From: Achromobacter sp. Marseille-Q4962
Lineage (GTDB): Bacteria > Pseudomonadota > Gammaproteobacteria > Burkholderiales > Burkholderiaceae_B
Assembly: GCF_943737005.1 (NCBI RefSeq)
Contig: NZ_CALSFU010000007.1
Coordinates: 1-64,000 of the forward strand
Reading direction: 5' to 3'
Length of the DNA: 64,000 nt
Shown: positions 8,788-16,737 of the stretch, piece after piece
Numbering within the stretch: the first letter of the stretch is position 1
How the letters are laid out: each line of letters starts with the position of its first letter
The notes under the pieces: generated by a model
The model's input: only the letters and a program-made list of their open reading frames with translations
Databases searched by the model: none
Told to the model about the DNA's origin: nothing
Translations under genes and position numbers: made by a program

Positions 8788-9216
8788 TCAACCCGCCCAG
8801 GGCCGCTGGCCAATCGACGCGGAAAACCGAAGCAGGTAGCCGTCGGGATCCTGCGCCAAGAACTGGCGCACGCCGAATTCGATCCCGTCCGCGCGGTACC
8901 ACCGCTCTTCGGGCGCCAGGAACAACGGCCATCCCTGCGACCGCAGCGCCTCGACCAGCGGTTCGATGGCCGGCACCGCAATCTGGAAATTAATGCCCCG
9001 GCCGTATGGACGTTGCAGCGGACCGGTGACCCAGGTCCGGTTGGCGCGCACTTCTTCCAGCATGATCTGGGCGCCGTCCAAGTCCAGGTAGGCAAACCCC
9101 TCTTCCTCGCGCCGGTACAGAACCGAAAAGCCGAGCCCCGTCCAGAACGACAGGCTCGCCGACATATCGCCGACCAGCAGTTCAGGGACCAACCGGGCCC
9201 AGGAAACGTTGCGCAT
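8788..9216 (-). CDS. VOC superfamily protein (glyoxalase/bleomycin-resistance fold)
   Basis: A 142-residue protein with the paired beta-alpha-beta-beta-beta modules of the vicinal oxygen chelate fold: VPELLVGDMSASLSFWTGLGF at the start and FGVRQFLAQDPDGYLLRFS near the end, typical of bleomycin-resistance-like proteins. Such proteins bind a drug or act as a small metal-dependent enzyme; the ligand here is unknown. The start at 9216 is preceded by GGAAGAAAGC and gives the usual family length, so the longer frame to 9279 was not used. Confidence 0.85.
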   Translation of the reverse strand: MRNVSWARLVPELLVGDMSASLSFWTGLGFSVLYRREEEGFAYLDLDGAQIMLEEVRANRTWVTGPLQRPYGRGINFQIAVPAIEPLVEALRSQGWPLFLAPEERWYRADGIEFGVRQFLAQDPDGYLLRFSASIGQRPWAG

Positions 9217-9298
9217 GCTTTCTTCCGAATGAAATGCCGGGCGCCGCCCATGCCAGTGGAGAGATGATGCGCAGATCATACCCGGGCGAACGCAACGT

Positions 9299-10855
9299 TC
9301 AGTCGGCCTCCATCGGCGCGGGAGTTTCTTCTTCCCGCATTGGCGCGCGCCGGCGGACGCGCATCAGCAGCAGACAAGGCAGCGTCGCCAGCGTCAGCCA
9401 CATCATCAGCCGGTAATCGTCCAGGTAAGCGATGAACGCCGCCTGGTTCTGCAGCACCTCGTCCAGCCGCGCCAGGCCGGCCAGCGAGTGCAGGTCGAAC
9501 ACCCGGTCGAAGCCGTCCGGCCGGGTCAGCAGCGCGCCCGCCGTCACGTATGCCGCCAGCGAACTGTGCATGGCGGCGGTGTTGCGCGTCAGCAGGGCCT
9601 GCATGGCCGAGATGCCGATGCTGCTGCCCATGTTGCGCGACAGGCTGTAGATGGCCGTGCCCTCCGGCCGCAGCGCACGCTCCAGGGTGGAGAACGTCAG
9701 GGTGGTGAGCGGCACGGAAGAAAACCCCAATCCCAGCCCCTGGATGAATCCGGGCCACACGATGTGCCATTCGGAGAGCACGGGCGACAGGTTGGCAAGC
9801 TGCCACAGCGACAGCGCGGTCAGCCCCATGCCCAGCGCGATGATGAGCCGCTCGTCCACCCGGCCCACGATGCGCCCGGCAATCAGCATCGACACCATGG
9901 TGCCCAGGCCGCTGGGCGCGGTCACCAGCCCCGTGGTGATGACGGGGTAGCCCAGCAGCGTCTGCAGCATGGGCGGCAGCAACGCGCGGGTAGCGTACAG
10001 CAGCAATCCCAGCAGGAAGTAAAACGCGGTGCCGGTCACGAAGTTGCGGTCGCGCAGCAGTTGCACGTTCAGGAACGAACCCGCGCCCGCGGTGGCGGTA
10101 TGGATCACGAAAAACGTCAGCGAGATCACGGCGCACACCGCGTAGGCGCGTATCTCCAGCGACTCGAACCAATCCACCTGCTCGCCGCGGTCCAGCACGA
10201 GCTGCAGCATGGCGACGAAGACGGCCAGCGTCGCGAAGCCGAACCCGTCGAAGCCCGCCTTGCGCGGCGCCGCCTCGTCGCGCAGGTAGAACCAGACGCC
10301 GGCGAAAGACAGCAGCCCGATCGGCAGGTTGATGAGAAACACCCAGCGCCAGCTCATGTTGTCGGTCAGCCAGCCGCCCAGCGTGGGCCCCAGGATGGGG
10401 CCGAGCATCACGCCCATGCCCCAGGTCGCCATGGCGCGCGCATGGCGCTCCGGCGGATTGATGTCCAGCATCACCGACTGCGAGAGCGGCACCAGCGCCG
10501 CGCCGAACGCGCCTTGCAGCAGGCGCGCCGCCACGATGGCCGCCAGGTTCGCCGCCGCGCCGCACAGCAGCGACGCGATCGTGAAGCCGGCGATGGACAC
10601 CAGGAACACGCGCGAGCGGCCGTAGCGCCCCGTCAGCCAGCCCGTGACCGGCGTGGCGATCGCGGCGGCCACGATGTACGAGGTCAGCACCCAGGTGATC
10701 TGGCTCTGCGACGCCGACAGCCCGCCCGCCATGTGCGGCAGCGCGACGTTGGCGATGGTGCTGTCCAGCGTCTGCATGACGGTCGCCATCATGATCGACA
10801 CCGTGATCATCCACCGATGCGGTTCGGCGGCGGGCGGAGAGCGTTGGGCATCCAT
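9299..10855 (-). CDS. DHA2-family drug:H+ antiporter (EmrB/QacA type)
   Basis: A 518-residue protein with 14 hydrophobic helices. It carries DHA2 signatures: LDSTIANVALPHMAG in helix 1, WVLTSYIVAAAIATPVTGWLTGRYGRSR in the loop 2-3 region, and the antiporter motif C-like MGVMLGPILGPTLGGWL in helix 5. It probably exports hydrophobic toxic compounds across the inner membrane. No EmrA-type adaptor is adjacent, so it may act alone or with one encoded elsewhere. It follows the MarR gene on the same strand and has its own copy of the putative MarR operator just upstream of its start. Confidence 0.92.
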   Translation of the reverse strand: MDAQRSPPAAEPHRWMITVSIMMATVMQTLDSTIANVALPHMAGGLSASQSQITWVLTSYIVAAAIATPVTGWLTGRYGRSRVFLVSIAGFTIASLLCGAAANLAAIVAARLLQGAFGAALVPLSQSVMLDINPPERHARAMATWGMGVMLGPILGPTLGGWLTDNMSWRWVFLINLPIGLLSFAGVWFYLRDEAAPRKAGFDGFGFATLAVFVAMLQLVLDRGEQVDWFESLEIRAYAVCAVISLTFFVIHTATAGAGSFLNVQLLRDRNFVTGTAFYFLLGLLLYATRALLPPMLQTLLGYPVITTGLVTAPSGLGTMVSMLIAGRIVGRVDERLIIALGMGLTALSLWQLANLSPVLSEWHIVWPGFIQGLGLGFSSVPLTTLTFSTLERALRPEGTAIYSLSRNMGSSIGISAMQALLTRNTAAMHSSLAAYVTAGALLTRPDGFDRVFDLHSLAGLARLDEVLQNQAAFIAYLDDYRLMMWLTLATLPCLLLMRVRRRAPMREEETPAPMEAD

Positions 10856-10878
10856 GGCGGCGGCAAGAGGGATATTAA

Positions 10879-10890
10879 TAACCTACGTTA
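10879..10890. promoter_or_regulatory. putative MarR operator before the DHA2 exporter gene
   Basis: The palindrome TAACCTACGTTA lies 24 bases before the exporter start. The same 12 bases occur in the opposite orientation at 11530-11541 in front of the MarR gene. Both sit in unusually AT-rich sequence. The match between the two sites and the neighbouring regulator suggest autoregulation plus control of the pump. Confidence 0.7.
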
Positions 10891-10961
10891 CTATCAGAAT
10901 GGCCGGGACCCGGGAAAGCGTTGCGTGAAACCGGAAACCCGGCGCCCGGGGTGCGCAGCCC

Positions 10962-11510
10962 CTAATCCACGGCGCGCAACAGCTTGCGCGTCAGGGCCTC
11001 GAACTGCGCCAGCTCGGCGGCGTCGAAGACGGCGAACGTGCGCGAGAGCTGCGCGCGGCGGCGCGGCAGGTACTCCTCGACGAACTGCCGGCCCTGGGCG
11101 GTGAGCTGCAGCAGCACCTGGCGCCCGTCCTGCGCGCTGGCCACGCGCTGCAGATAGCCCTGCTCCGCCAGTTCCCTGGAGATCCGCGTGACATGGGTGC
11201 GCGACGCATTGAGAAAGTCGCTGAGCGCGGACGGCATCATTTCGTGCTCGGGGCTGCTGTAGATGATGACCAGCGCCGTCCACAGCGTGGAATTCAGGCC
11301 GTGCTCGCGCAGCGGTTCGTCCAGCCTGTCCGTCAGCCGCAGCGCCGTGTATTGCAGCAGCCGCGAAAACACCGACTGCTGCAAGGGCCCCCTGCCTTTC
11401 GATCCCAGCCGGCGCGACAGGTCGCGCATCGCCTGCTCGAAGGGGTCGAACGAAGACGCCTGCTCGGCGGGCGGCGCGGTCGCGCCATCGGGAGCGGTGT
11501 CGGTGGACAT
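10962..11510 (-). CDS. MarR-family transcriptional regulator of the adjacent exporter
   Basis: A 182-residue winged-helix regulator. An Ala/Pro-rich N-terminal tail of about 30 residues is followed by the MarR core, with the recognition region LSDFLNASRTHVTRISRELAEQGYL (about residues 95-120) and the wing with DGRQVLLQLTAQGRQ. MarR proteins are dimeric repressors released by phenolic or drug ligands. I chose the ATG at 11508-11510; the frame extends to 11564, but that would cover the operator. It is 106 bases upstream of the exporter, same strand, with matching palindromes before both genes. Confidence 0.9.
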   Translation of the reverse strand: MSTDTAPDGATAPPAEQASSFDPFEQAMRDLSRRLGSKGRGPLQQSVFSRLLQYTALRLTDRLDEPLREHGLNSTLWTALVIIYSSPEHEMMPSALSDFLNASRTHVTRISRELAEQGYLQRVASAQDGRQVLLQLTAQGRQFVEEYLPRRRAQLSRTFAVFDAAELAQFEALTRKLLRAVD

Positions 11511-11529
11511 GGCGGCATCCGGAAAATAA

Positions 11530-11541
11530 TAACGTAGGTTA
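11530..11541. promoter_or_regulatory. putative MarR operator before the marR-type gene
   Basis: TAACGTAGGTTA, the exact reverse complement of the element at 10879-10890, located 20 bases upstream of the regulator start. The flanks also agree: reading this site in reverse gives TAGTAACCTACGTTATT, against TAATAACCTACGTTACT at the other site. Confidence 0.7.
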
Positions 11542-11641
11542 CTACCACGGAATGCGCATGGCAAGCCCGCCGCGGGAAGTTCTCGGCGCAGGGAAAGGCT
11601 GGGGTGGAATGCGCGCCGCCGGCAACGCGGCGCAATGGGGG

Positions 11642-11694
11642 GGCGCGGCAGGAGGGGCTCGAACCCCCGACCTCAGGCTTGGAAGGCCCGTGCT
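11642..11694. repeat. duplicated 3' half of tRNA-Arg (attachment-site remnant)
   Basis: These 53 bases match 12306-12358 inside the intact tRNA-Arg gene with a single difference (G at 11681 for A). The copy covers the acceptor 3' strand, T arm and anticodon arm only, and the altered base falls in the anticodon loop. The sequence then diverges abruptly into AT-richer DNA. This is what integration of a mobile element into the 3' end of a tRNA gene leaves behind. Confidence 0.85.
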
Positions 11695-11739
11695 TTCAAT
11701 TATTAACGTCTTGATTTATATGCGCTTTCGCCGCGCTGC

Positions 11740-11801
11740 GTTAGAACTGATCCAGGAAAACAACGACGGTTTCATGTGGGTCTTGAGGGATCGGTTCTAA
11801 C
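11740..11801. repeat. 14-bp inverted repeat inside the element remnant
   Basis: GTTAGAACTGATCC (11740-11753) and GGATCGGTTCTAAC (11788-11801) are inverted copies with one mismatch, separated by 34 bases. The ends look like those of a very small inserted cassette or a large stem-loop. No transposase is present between them. Confidence 0.55.
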
Positions 11802-11897
11802 GTCCAGACACCTCATTTTGCGCCGATACTGGCCTGGGCCTGGACCGAGAAAGAGCGCCTGTAGTCCAAGCGGCTGCATGGCGTCGTTCAAAGGGCA

Positions 11898-12218
11898 TTG
11901 GACCGCGACGACCCCGATAGCCCCTACCTCTTCGCCCCGACCAGAAGCACCGAAAGCTACACGCGACGGGGCTGGGCCTCTAGCTGGAAGGACGCAATGC
12001 TGGCATGGATCAAGCCGCATGGCGATGAAGTTAGCGAAAGGACGCTGACCAGCCAACCGATGTACTTCAATCTGCAAGACGTTCGGCCGGCAGCGATCAC
12101 AAGCAAACTCGCCAGGCGCGATGCCGACGCCTACGACTTCGCCGCGCACGCCAACCCGGCGACAACCCATCGACACTATGACCGACGGCGCATCAAACGA
12201 GCTTCTGCTACAGAGTAA
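11898..12218 (+). pseudogene. tyrosine recombinase (integrase) C-terminal fragment
   Basis: About 106 residues resemble the last third of phage-type tyrosine recombinases. A segment YLFAPTRSTESYTRRGWASSW is followed by YFNLQDVRPAAITSKL, in the position of the H-x-x-R box, and a tail AAHANPATTHRHYDRRR containing the terminal His and Tyr region. The N-terminal arm and core-binding domains and the first catalytic arginine region are missing, so it cannot be active. It lies between the two tRNA-Arg repeats and points toward the intact tRNA, as expected for the integrase of the lost element. Confidence 0.7.
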
Positions 12219-12304
12219 AGTTCTGACGCTGGCGAAAAAATTCTAATAATTGCCACGTTAGCGACCGCCAAATCCGCATAAACGCTTGATTCCATGAGCA
12301 ATCC

Positions 12305-12381
12305 TGGCGCGGCAGGAGGGGCTCGAACCCCCGACCTCAGGCTTAGAAGGCCCGTGCTCTATCCAGCTGAGCTACTGCCGC
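12305..12381 (-). tRNA. tRNA-Arg (anticodon TCT)
   Basis: The minus strand gives a full cloverleaf: acceptor GCGGCAG paired with CTGCCGC, D arm GCTCAGCTGGATAGAGC, anticodon loop CTTCTAA giving TCT, T arm GGGGGTTCGAGCCCCTC, discriminator G and encoded CCA (12305-12307). Its 3' half is duplicated at 11642-11694, marking it as an integration target. Confidence 0.95.
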
Positions 12382-12462
12382 GCGATGGTGACCGGCGCCC
12401 GAAAACGGGTCCGGGCCGCGAATTTTACCCTGTTGTGCGCGGCGGGGGAAAAGCCCGGCGGC

Positions 12463-13047
12463 TCAGTGTTCGCCCAGGTCGGCATGGGTGGAGATCCACA
12501 GCACCATGGCGTCCTGCTCGCTCACGCTGATGACCCGATGGCCCATGCGGCTGTCGATGTAGAAGCTCTCGCCGGCGGCGAGGCGGGCGGGCTGGTAGAA
12601 CTCGGTGTGGAGCTCGACTTCGCCGCTCAGGACGTAGACGAATTCTTCGCCGTTGTGGCGGCTCCAGTCATGGAATTCGTCGAAGGAGCGCGCCTTGATG
12701 CGGGTGTGGAACGGCATCATGCGCTTGTGCGAGAGCGCAGTGCACAGGAGCCGGTGGTCGTAATACGGCGTTTCGTACTGGCGGCCTTCTCCCCGGCGGC
12801 TGAGGCTGCGCCGGCCGGTGCCCATGTGGGCGTCGGAAGGCGTGAACAGCTCGGCCACGTCCAGGCCCAGGCCGGCGGCGATCTTGATGAGGTTGTCGTA
12901 GGTGGGAGAAAGCAGACTGTTTTCGATCTTGGACAGGGTGGACGCGGACACGCCCGTGGCCTCGGCCGCCTGTTTCAGCGTCCAGCGGCGCGCCTGGCGC
13001 AGGGCCCGCAGCCGTTGTGCCAGTACGCTCTGTTTGGTGGCTCGCAT
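12463..13047 (-). CDS. XRE-family regulator with C-terminal cupin (PuuR-like)
   Basis: A 194-residue regulator. The N-terminal helix-turn-helix of about 60 residues (LRQARRWTLKQAAEATGVSASTLSKIEN) is joined to a cupin domain (FVYVLSGEVELHTEF and GHRVISVSEQDA) that would bind the inducer. Proteins with this architecture commonly regulate amine and amino-acid catabolism. It is the last gene of a minus-strand run: ABC ATPase, binding protein, two permeases, FAD oxidase, regulator. The gap to the oxidase is only 12 bases, so it is probably cotranscribed and autoregulatory. Confidence 0.88.
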   Translation of the reverse strand: MRATKQSVLAQRLRALRQARRWTLKQAAEATGVSASTLSKIENSLLSPTYDNLIKIAAGLGLDVAELFTPSDAHMGTGRRSLSRRGEGRQYETPYYDHRLLCTALSHKRMMPFHTRIKARSFDEFHDWSRHNGEEFVYVLSGEVELHTEFYQPARLAAGESFYIDSRMGHRVISVSEQDAMVLWISTHADLGEH

Positions 13048-13059
13048 CTGTACATCCTG

Positions 13060-14352
13060 TCATATGCGCGAGCGCCGTTCCCGCCACCAGTCGCGCGCCT
13101 GGTACGACCAATACGTGAGCTGGACCGCCGCCGTGCCCAGCGCCCCGCCGTTCCAGGCCAGCCCGAACGGCTCGAAAAGCCGGTAGCGTCCGCTGTCGCC
13201 GGCAATGCCCTCGGCAACCACCCGCCCGCCGATGGCCGTGGTGTTCATGCCGTGGCCGCCGAAGGCGGTGCAGTACCACACGTCGGGCGCCAGCTTGCCG
13301 ATCTGCGGCATGAGATGCCGGGCGTAGGCCATGCGGCCGGACCAGGCCGTCTCGACCCGCAGCCCCTGCAATTGCGGATAGACGGAAAGCAGCTCCCGGC
13401 GCAGCGACTCGGCGAGATCGGGCGGGTCGTCGACGCGGGTGGTGATTCTACTGCCCCAGCCGATGCGTCCGCCATCGAGGACGCGATAGTAATTGCCGGC
13501 GCGGCGGTCGTCGCCGATGGCGGCCGCGGTGCGGATGGCCTGGCGCACCCGGTCGCCCAGGGGCTCGGTCAGCATGATGTAGGTGGCGATGGGCAGCATG
13601 GCGCGGCGCAGCCCGGGCACGACCGGCCCGGTGTAGCCGCCCATGGCCAGCACCACACAGCGCGCCTCGATTTCCCCGCCGGCGGTGCGCAGGCGCTTGA
13701 CCGCGCCGTCGAGGCCGGCCTGCGAGACGGCGCTGTCTTCGTGGATGCGCACGCCCAGGCGCGCGCATTCGCGGGCCAGGGCCCGCGCATAATTGAGGGG
13801 GTGGAAATGGAACGAAGCCGGGTCTTCCACGCCCTGGAAATACGCGTCGGACACCAGGCGCTCGCGCACCTGGGCGCGGGTCAGGAACCGCACTTCCCGC
13901 CCGAAATCGCGCTGCTGGGCTTCGCAGAAGCGCTGCAGCGCCTCGGTGGCCTCGTAGCGCACCACGCGCAGCCTGCCGTCCACTTTGTGGGCGTCGGCAA
14001 TGCCCAGGCTGCGGATGTTCTCGCGGATGATTTCCACGCCCTCCATCGACAGGCGGTAAAGCTGGCGGTAGTGCTCGGGGCCGACGCGCGCGATGATGGC
14101 GTCGGCGCCCGCCGAAAACGCGGGCGACACCGAGCCGCCATTGCGGCCCGACGCTCCCCAGGCGATGCGCCGGGCCTCCAGCAGGGTCACGTCGCGTCCC
14201 CGGCGGGCGAGTTCCAGGGCGGCGGACAGGCCCGCCAGCCCGCCCCCCACCACACAGATGTCGGTGGACGCGGCGCCGGCCAGCGGCGGGTAGTAGGTGT
14301 CGCGGTCGGCCAGGGTGCGCTGGTAGTAGGTGTCGACGTATTCGGAGGGCAT
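13060..14352 (-). CDS. FAD-dependent amine/amino-acid oxidase (DAO fold; PuuB/AmaA-like)
   Basis: A 430-residue flavoprotein. The Rossmann motif DICVVGGGLAGLSAALELARRG is near residue 30, the motif GASGRNGGSVSPAFSAGAD near residue 68 is typical of gamma-glutamylputrescine and pipecolate oxidases, and a C-terminal FAD contact AFGGHGMNTTAIGGRVVAEGI is present. It would oxidise a C-N bond, passing electrons to oxygen or the respiratory chain. Its position after amino-acid ABC permeases and near an ALDH7-like dehydrogenase suggests a cyclic or diamino acid substrate such as pipecolate; this is inferred. Confidence 0.85.
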   Translation of the reverse strand: MPSEYVDTYYQRTLADRDTYYPPLAGAASTDICVVGGGLAGLSAALELARRGRDVTLLEARRIAWGASGRNGGSVSPAFSAGADAIIARVGPEHYRQLYRLSMEGVEIIRENIRSLGIADAHKVDGRLRVVRYEATEALQRFCEAQQRDFGREVRFLTRAQVRERLVSDAYFQGVEDPASFHFHPLNYARALARECARLGVRIHEDSAVSQAGLDGAVKRLRTAGGEIEARCVVLAMGGYTGPVVPGLRRAMLPIATYIMLTEPLGDRVRQAIRTAAAIGDDRRAGNYYRVLDGGRIGWGSRITTRVDDPPDLAESLRRELLSVYPQLQGLRVETAWSGRMAYARHLMPQIGKLAPDVWYCTAFGGHGMNTTAIGGRVVAEGIAGDSGRYRLFEPFGLAWNGGALGTAAVQLTYWSYQARDWWRERRSRI

Positions 14353-14398
14353 GGCGGGGTTCGGTGGAAACGGGACCTGGAGCGTGGCGATACGCCCT

Positions 14399-15094
14399 CT
14401 AATGCAGGGAAGCGGCCTGCATGCGGCCCGTCAGCCGCTTCTCCAGCCAGTTGGCCAGGCGCAGCAGCGGGTAGCAGTAGACGAAATAGATGGCGGCGAT
14501 CAGCGCGTAGATGAAGAGCGAATGGGCCGGAAAAGTGATGATGAACACTTCGCCCTGGCGCGTGAGTTCGGTAATGCCCACCACCGAGAGGATGGCCGTG
14601 CTCTTGATGAGCATGACGTATACCCCGCTCATGGGCTGCACGATGAGGCGCATGGCCTGCGGCAGGATGACCAGCCGCAGGATCTGCAGCGGCCGCAAGC
14701 CCAGCGTCATGGCGCCCTCGGTCTGCCCGCGCGGCACCGCCTGGATGGCGCCCATGACGATCTCGGCCACGTAGCACGAGGTGTACACCGACAGCGAGAC
14801 GAAGGCCGCCGTGCCCGAGTCCCAGTGCAGCATTTCGATGCCGGAGCTGGGCAGCACGAAATAGAAAATGTAGAGCTGCACCAGGAACGGCGTGCCGCGC
14901 AGCACGTGGATGTACAGCCCCAGCAGCTGGTGCGCCACGCGGATGCGGTAGCTGCGGATCACCCCGATCACAAAGCCCAGCAGCGAGCCCGCGATAATGG
15001 CGACGAAGGAGATCTTCAGCGTCTCCCAGAAGCCCTTGAGCAGAAAGGGCATGACCACGCCGGCGGTGGAGAGGTAGGCGTCCAGGGTGCTCAC
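14399..15094 (-). CDS. polar amino-acid ABC transporter permease (second of pair)
   Basis: A 231-residue HisMQ/GlnP-type permease with about five hydrophobic helices and the EAA loop EGAMTLGLRPLQILRLVILPQAMR that contacts the ATPase. I chose the GTG at 15092-15094 because it overlaps the TGA of the upstream permease (GTGA), the usual translational coupling, rather than the longer open frame. It pairs with the neighbouring permease to form the membrane channel of a polar amino-acid importer. Confidence 0.92.
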   Translation of the reverse strand: MSTLDAYLSTAGVVMPFLLKGFWETLKISFVAIIAGSLLGFVIGVIRSYRIRVAHQLLGLYIHVLRGTPFLVQLYIFYFVLPSSGIEMLHWDSGTAAFVSLSVYTSCYVAEIVMGAIQAVPRGQTEGAMTLGLRPLQILRLVILPQAMRLIVQPMSGVYVMLIKSTAILSVVGITELTRQGEVFIITFPAHSLFIYALIAAIYFVYCYPLLRLANWLEKRLTGRMQAASLH

Positions 15095-15783
15095 TTGGCG
15101 CTCCAGGCCGGGCCGGCGAGCCAGAGGCTCACGCCCCTGGACAGCAGCAGCATGACGCAATAGATCATCAGATAGCCCGCCGCGATGGTGAGGAAGGCCT
15201 CGTTGGGCACGATGCGGTCGCTGTTCATCTGCACGCCCGCGGCCACCAGTTCGAACACGGTGATGAGCGACAGCAGCGAGGTGTCCTTGATGAGCACGGC
15301 GGTCTGCCCCAGCAGCGGCGGCAGGATGTTGGCGAAAGCCTGCGGCAGCACCACGTAGCGCAGCCGCTGCCGGTAGTCCATGCCGCAGGCCTTGGCGCCT
15401 TCGATCTGCCCGCGCGGCACCGACTGGATGCCGACGCGGATGATCTCGCTCATGTAGGCCGCGTGGTGCAGCGTCAGCGCGATAATGCCCAGCGCCATCT
15501 CGCTCCAGGCCTTGGCGCCGGGCACGAGCGCGGGCACGGCGTAATAGACCAGGTAGATCTGCACCAGCAGCGGCGTGGCGCGCACGAACTGCACGTAGCC
15601 CGCCACCGGACGCCAGACCGGCGCGCGCTCGGACATGCGCGCCAGGGCCAGGGGGATGCCCGCCAGCACCGCGAGCGCCAGGCTGGCGCCCGCGGCGATC
15701 AGGGTGTTGGCGAGGCCTTCGGCGAATTGGCCCGTGTACTGGCCGACGATGCGCCAGTTGTAGTAGTCGAGCAGCCAGTCCAT
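15091..15783 (-). CDS. polar amino-acid ABC transporter permease (first of pair)
   Basis: A 230-residue inner-membrane protein of the HisMQ/GlnP family. It has the N-terminal amphipathic segment before GLANTLIAAGASLALAVLAG and the EAA motif EGAKACGMDYRQRLRYVVLPQAF. It forms a heterodimeric channel with the next permease, with which it overlaps by four bases. It starts 16 bases after the binding-protein stop, so the genes are probably one transcript. Confidence 0.93.
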   Translation of the reverse strand: MDWLLDYYNWRIVGQYTGQFAEGLANTLIAAGASLALAVLAGIPLALARMSERAPVWRPVAGYVQFVRATPLLVQIYLVYYAVPALVPGAKAWSEMALGIIALTLHHAAYMSEIIRVGIQSVPRGQIEGAKACGMDYRQRLRYVVLPQAFANILPPLLGQTAVLIKDTSLLSLITVFELVAAGVQMNSDRIVPNEAFLTIAAGYLMIYCVMLLLSRGVSLWLAGPAWSAK

Positions 15784-15799
15784 GCGCGCGCCGGCCCCG

Positions 15800-16591
15800 T
15801 CAGTGGTCTTTCTTCCAGTCGGTGGAGTACCAGTACTTCACCATTTCGGGCAGGGAGTTGTCGGCGGTCTTGAGCGACTGCCAGTTGTCGAGCCAGAACT
15901 TCAGGCGGAAGGCGTTGGGCGCCACAGCGAAGGCCAGCGGCTCGCGCACCATGATGCCCTCGAGCACGCGCAGGTTGCCGAAGTCGGCGATGAACTGGTT
16001 GGCGGTGGTGAGCGCCATGATGCCCGCGTCCAGCCGGCCGCTGGACAGCGCCTGGCCCACGGGCGCGCTGCCGCCCGAGAATTCCTTCATAGTGGCCTTG
16101 GGCAGCATCTTCTTGCCCACCTCGGCGTAGGTGCTCGCGCCCAGCACGCCCACCGTCACTCCCTCCTTGTCTAGCTCGGCGTAGGTTTTGTACGGCGAGT
16201 CCTTGGGCACCACGGCCACGGTTTCGGCGTAGAACATGGGCACCGAGAACAGCACCTGGGCCGCGCGCTGCGGCGTGGGCGTCATGTCGGCGGCCACCAT
16301 GTCGGCCTTGCCGGACAGCAGCGCGGGAATGAGCCCCTTCCATTCGTAGTCCTGCAGCACCAGCTTCACGCCGAGGTCGTCGGCCATGCGCCGCGCGACT
16401 TCGACGGCCAGGCCCGTGCGCTTGCCCGACTTGTCCATGAAACTCATGAGCGGGCCGGACGTCTGCACGGCCACGCGCAGCTCGCCGCGCTTGATGATGT
16501 CCGACAGCTCGTCGGCCTGCGCCGGCGCCGCGACGGCGCAAGCCGCCAGCGCCAGCCCTGCCGCGCCCAGCCATAGTCTGATCTTCAGCAT
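15800..16591 (-). CDS. periplasmic amino-acid-binding protein of the ABC importer
   Basis: A 263-residue SBP_bac_3-type receptor with a signal peptide (about residues 1-27, ending AQADE). It begins IIKRGELRVAVQTSGPLMSFMDKSGKRTGLAVEVARRMADDL, with DMTPTPQRAAQVLFSVPMF as the hinge/ligand region. This family binds polar amino acids or opines and delivers them to the two permeases encoded downstream. The start at 16591 directly precedes the signal peptide. The exact ligand cannot be read from the sequence; the enzymes nearby suggest a lysine- or pipecolate-related compound. Confidence 0.92.
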   Translation of the reverse strand: MLKIRLWLGAAGLALAACAVAAPAQADELSDIIKRGELRVAVQTSGPLMSFMDKSGKRTGLAVEVARRMADDLGVKLVLQDYEWKGLIPALLSGKADMVAADMTPTPQRAAQVLFSVPMFYAETVAVVPKDSPYKTYAELDKEGVTVGVLGASTYAEVGKKMLPKATMKEFSGGSAPVGQALSSGRLDAGIMALTTANQFIADFGNLRVLEGIMVREPLAFAVAPNAFRLKFWLDNWQSLKTADNSLPEMVKYWYSTDWKKDH

Positions 16592-16737
16592 TTGAGACCC
16601 CTTGCGGTGAATGAAACCACGTTTCCGGACGATATCGGAGGCGCGGACGGCGTCCGGAACCGCCCTGCCTGGTTTGCTGCCGTGCCGCTGCGATGCCAGG
16701 TGCCGCGAACTACAGGATCCGAACCACGGGATCCGGA

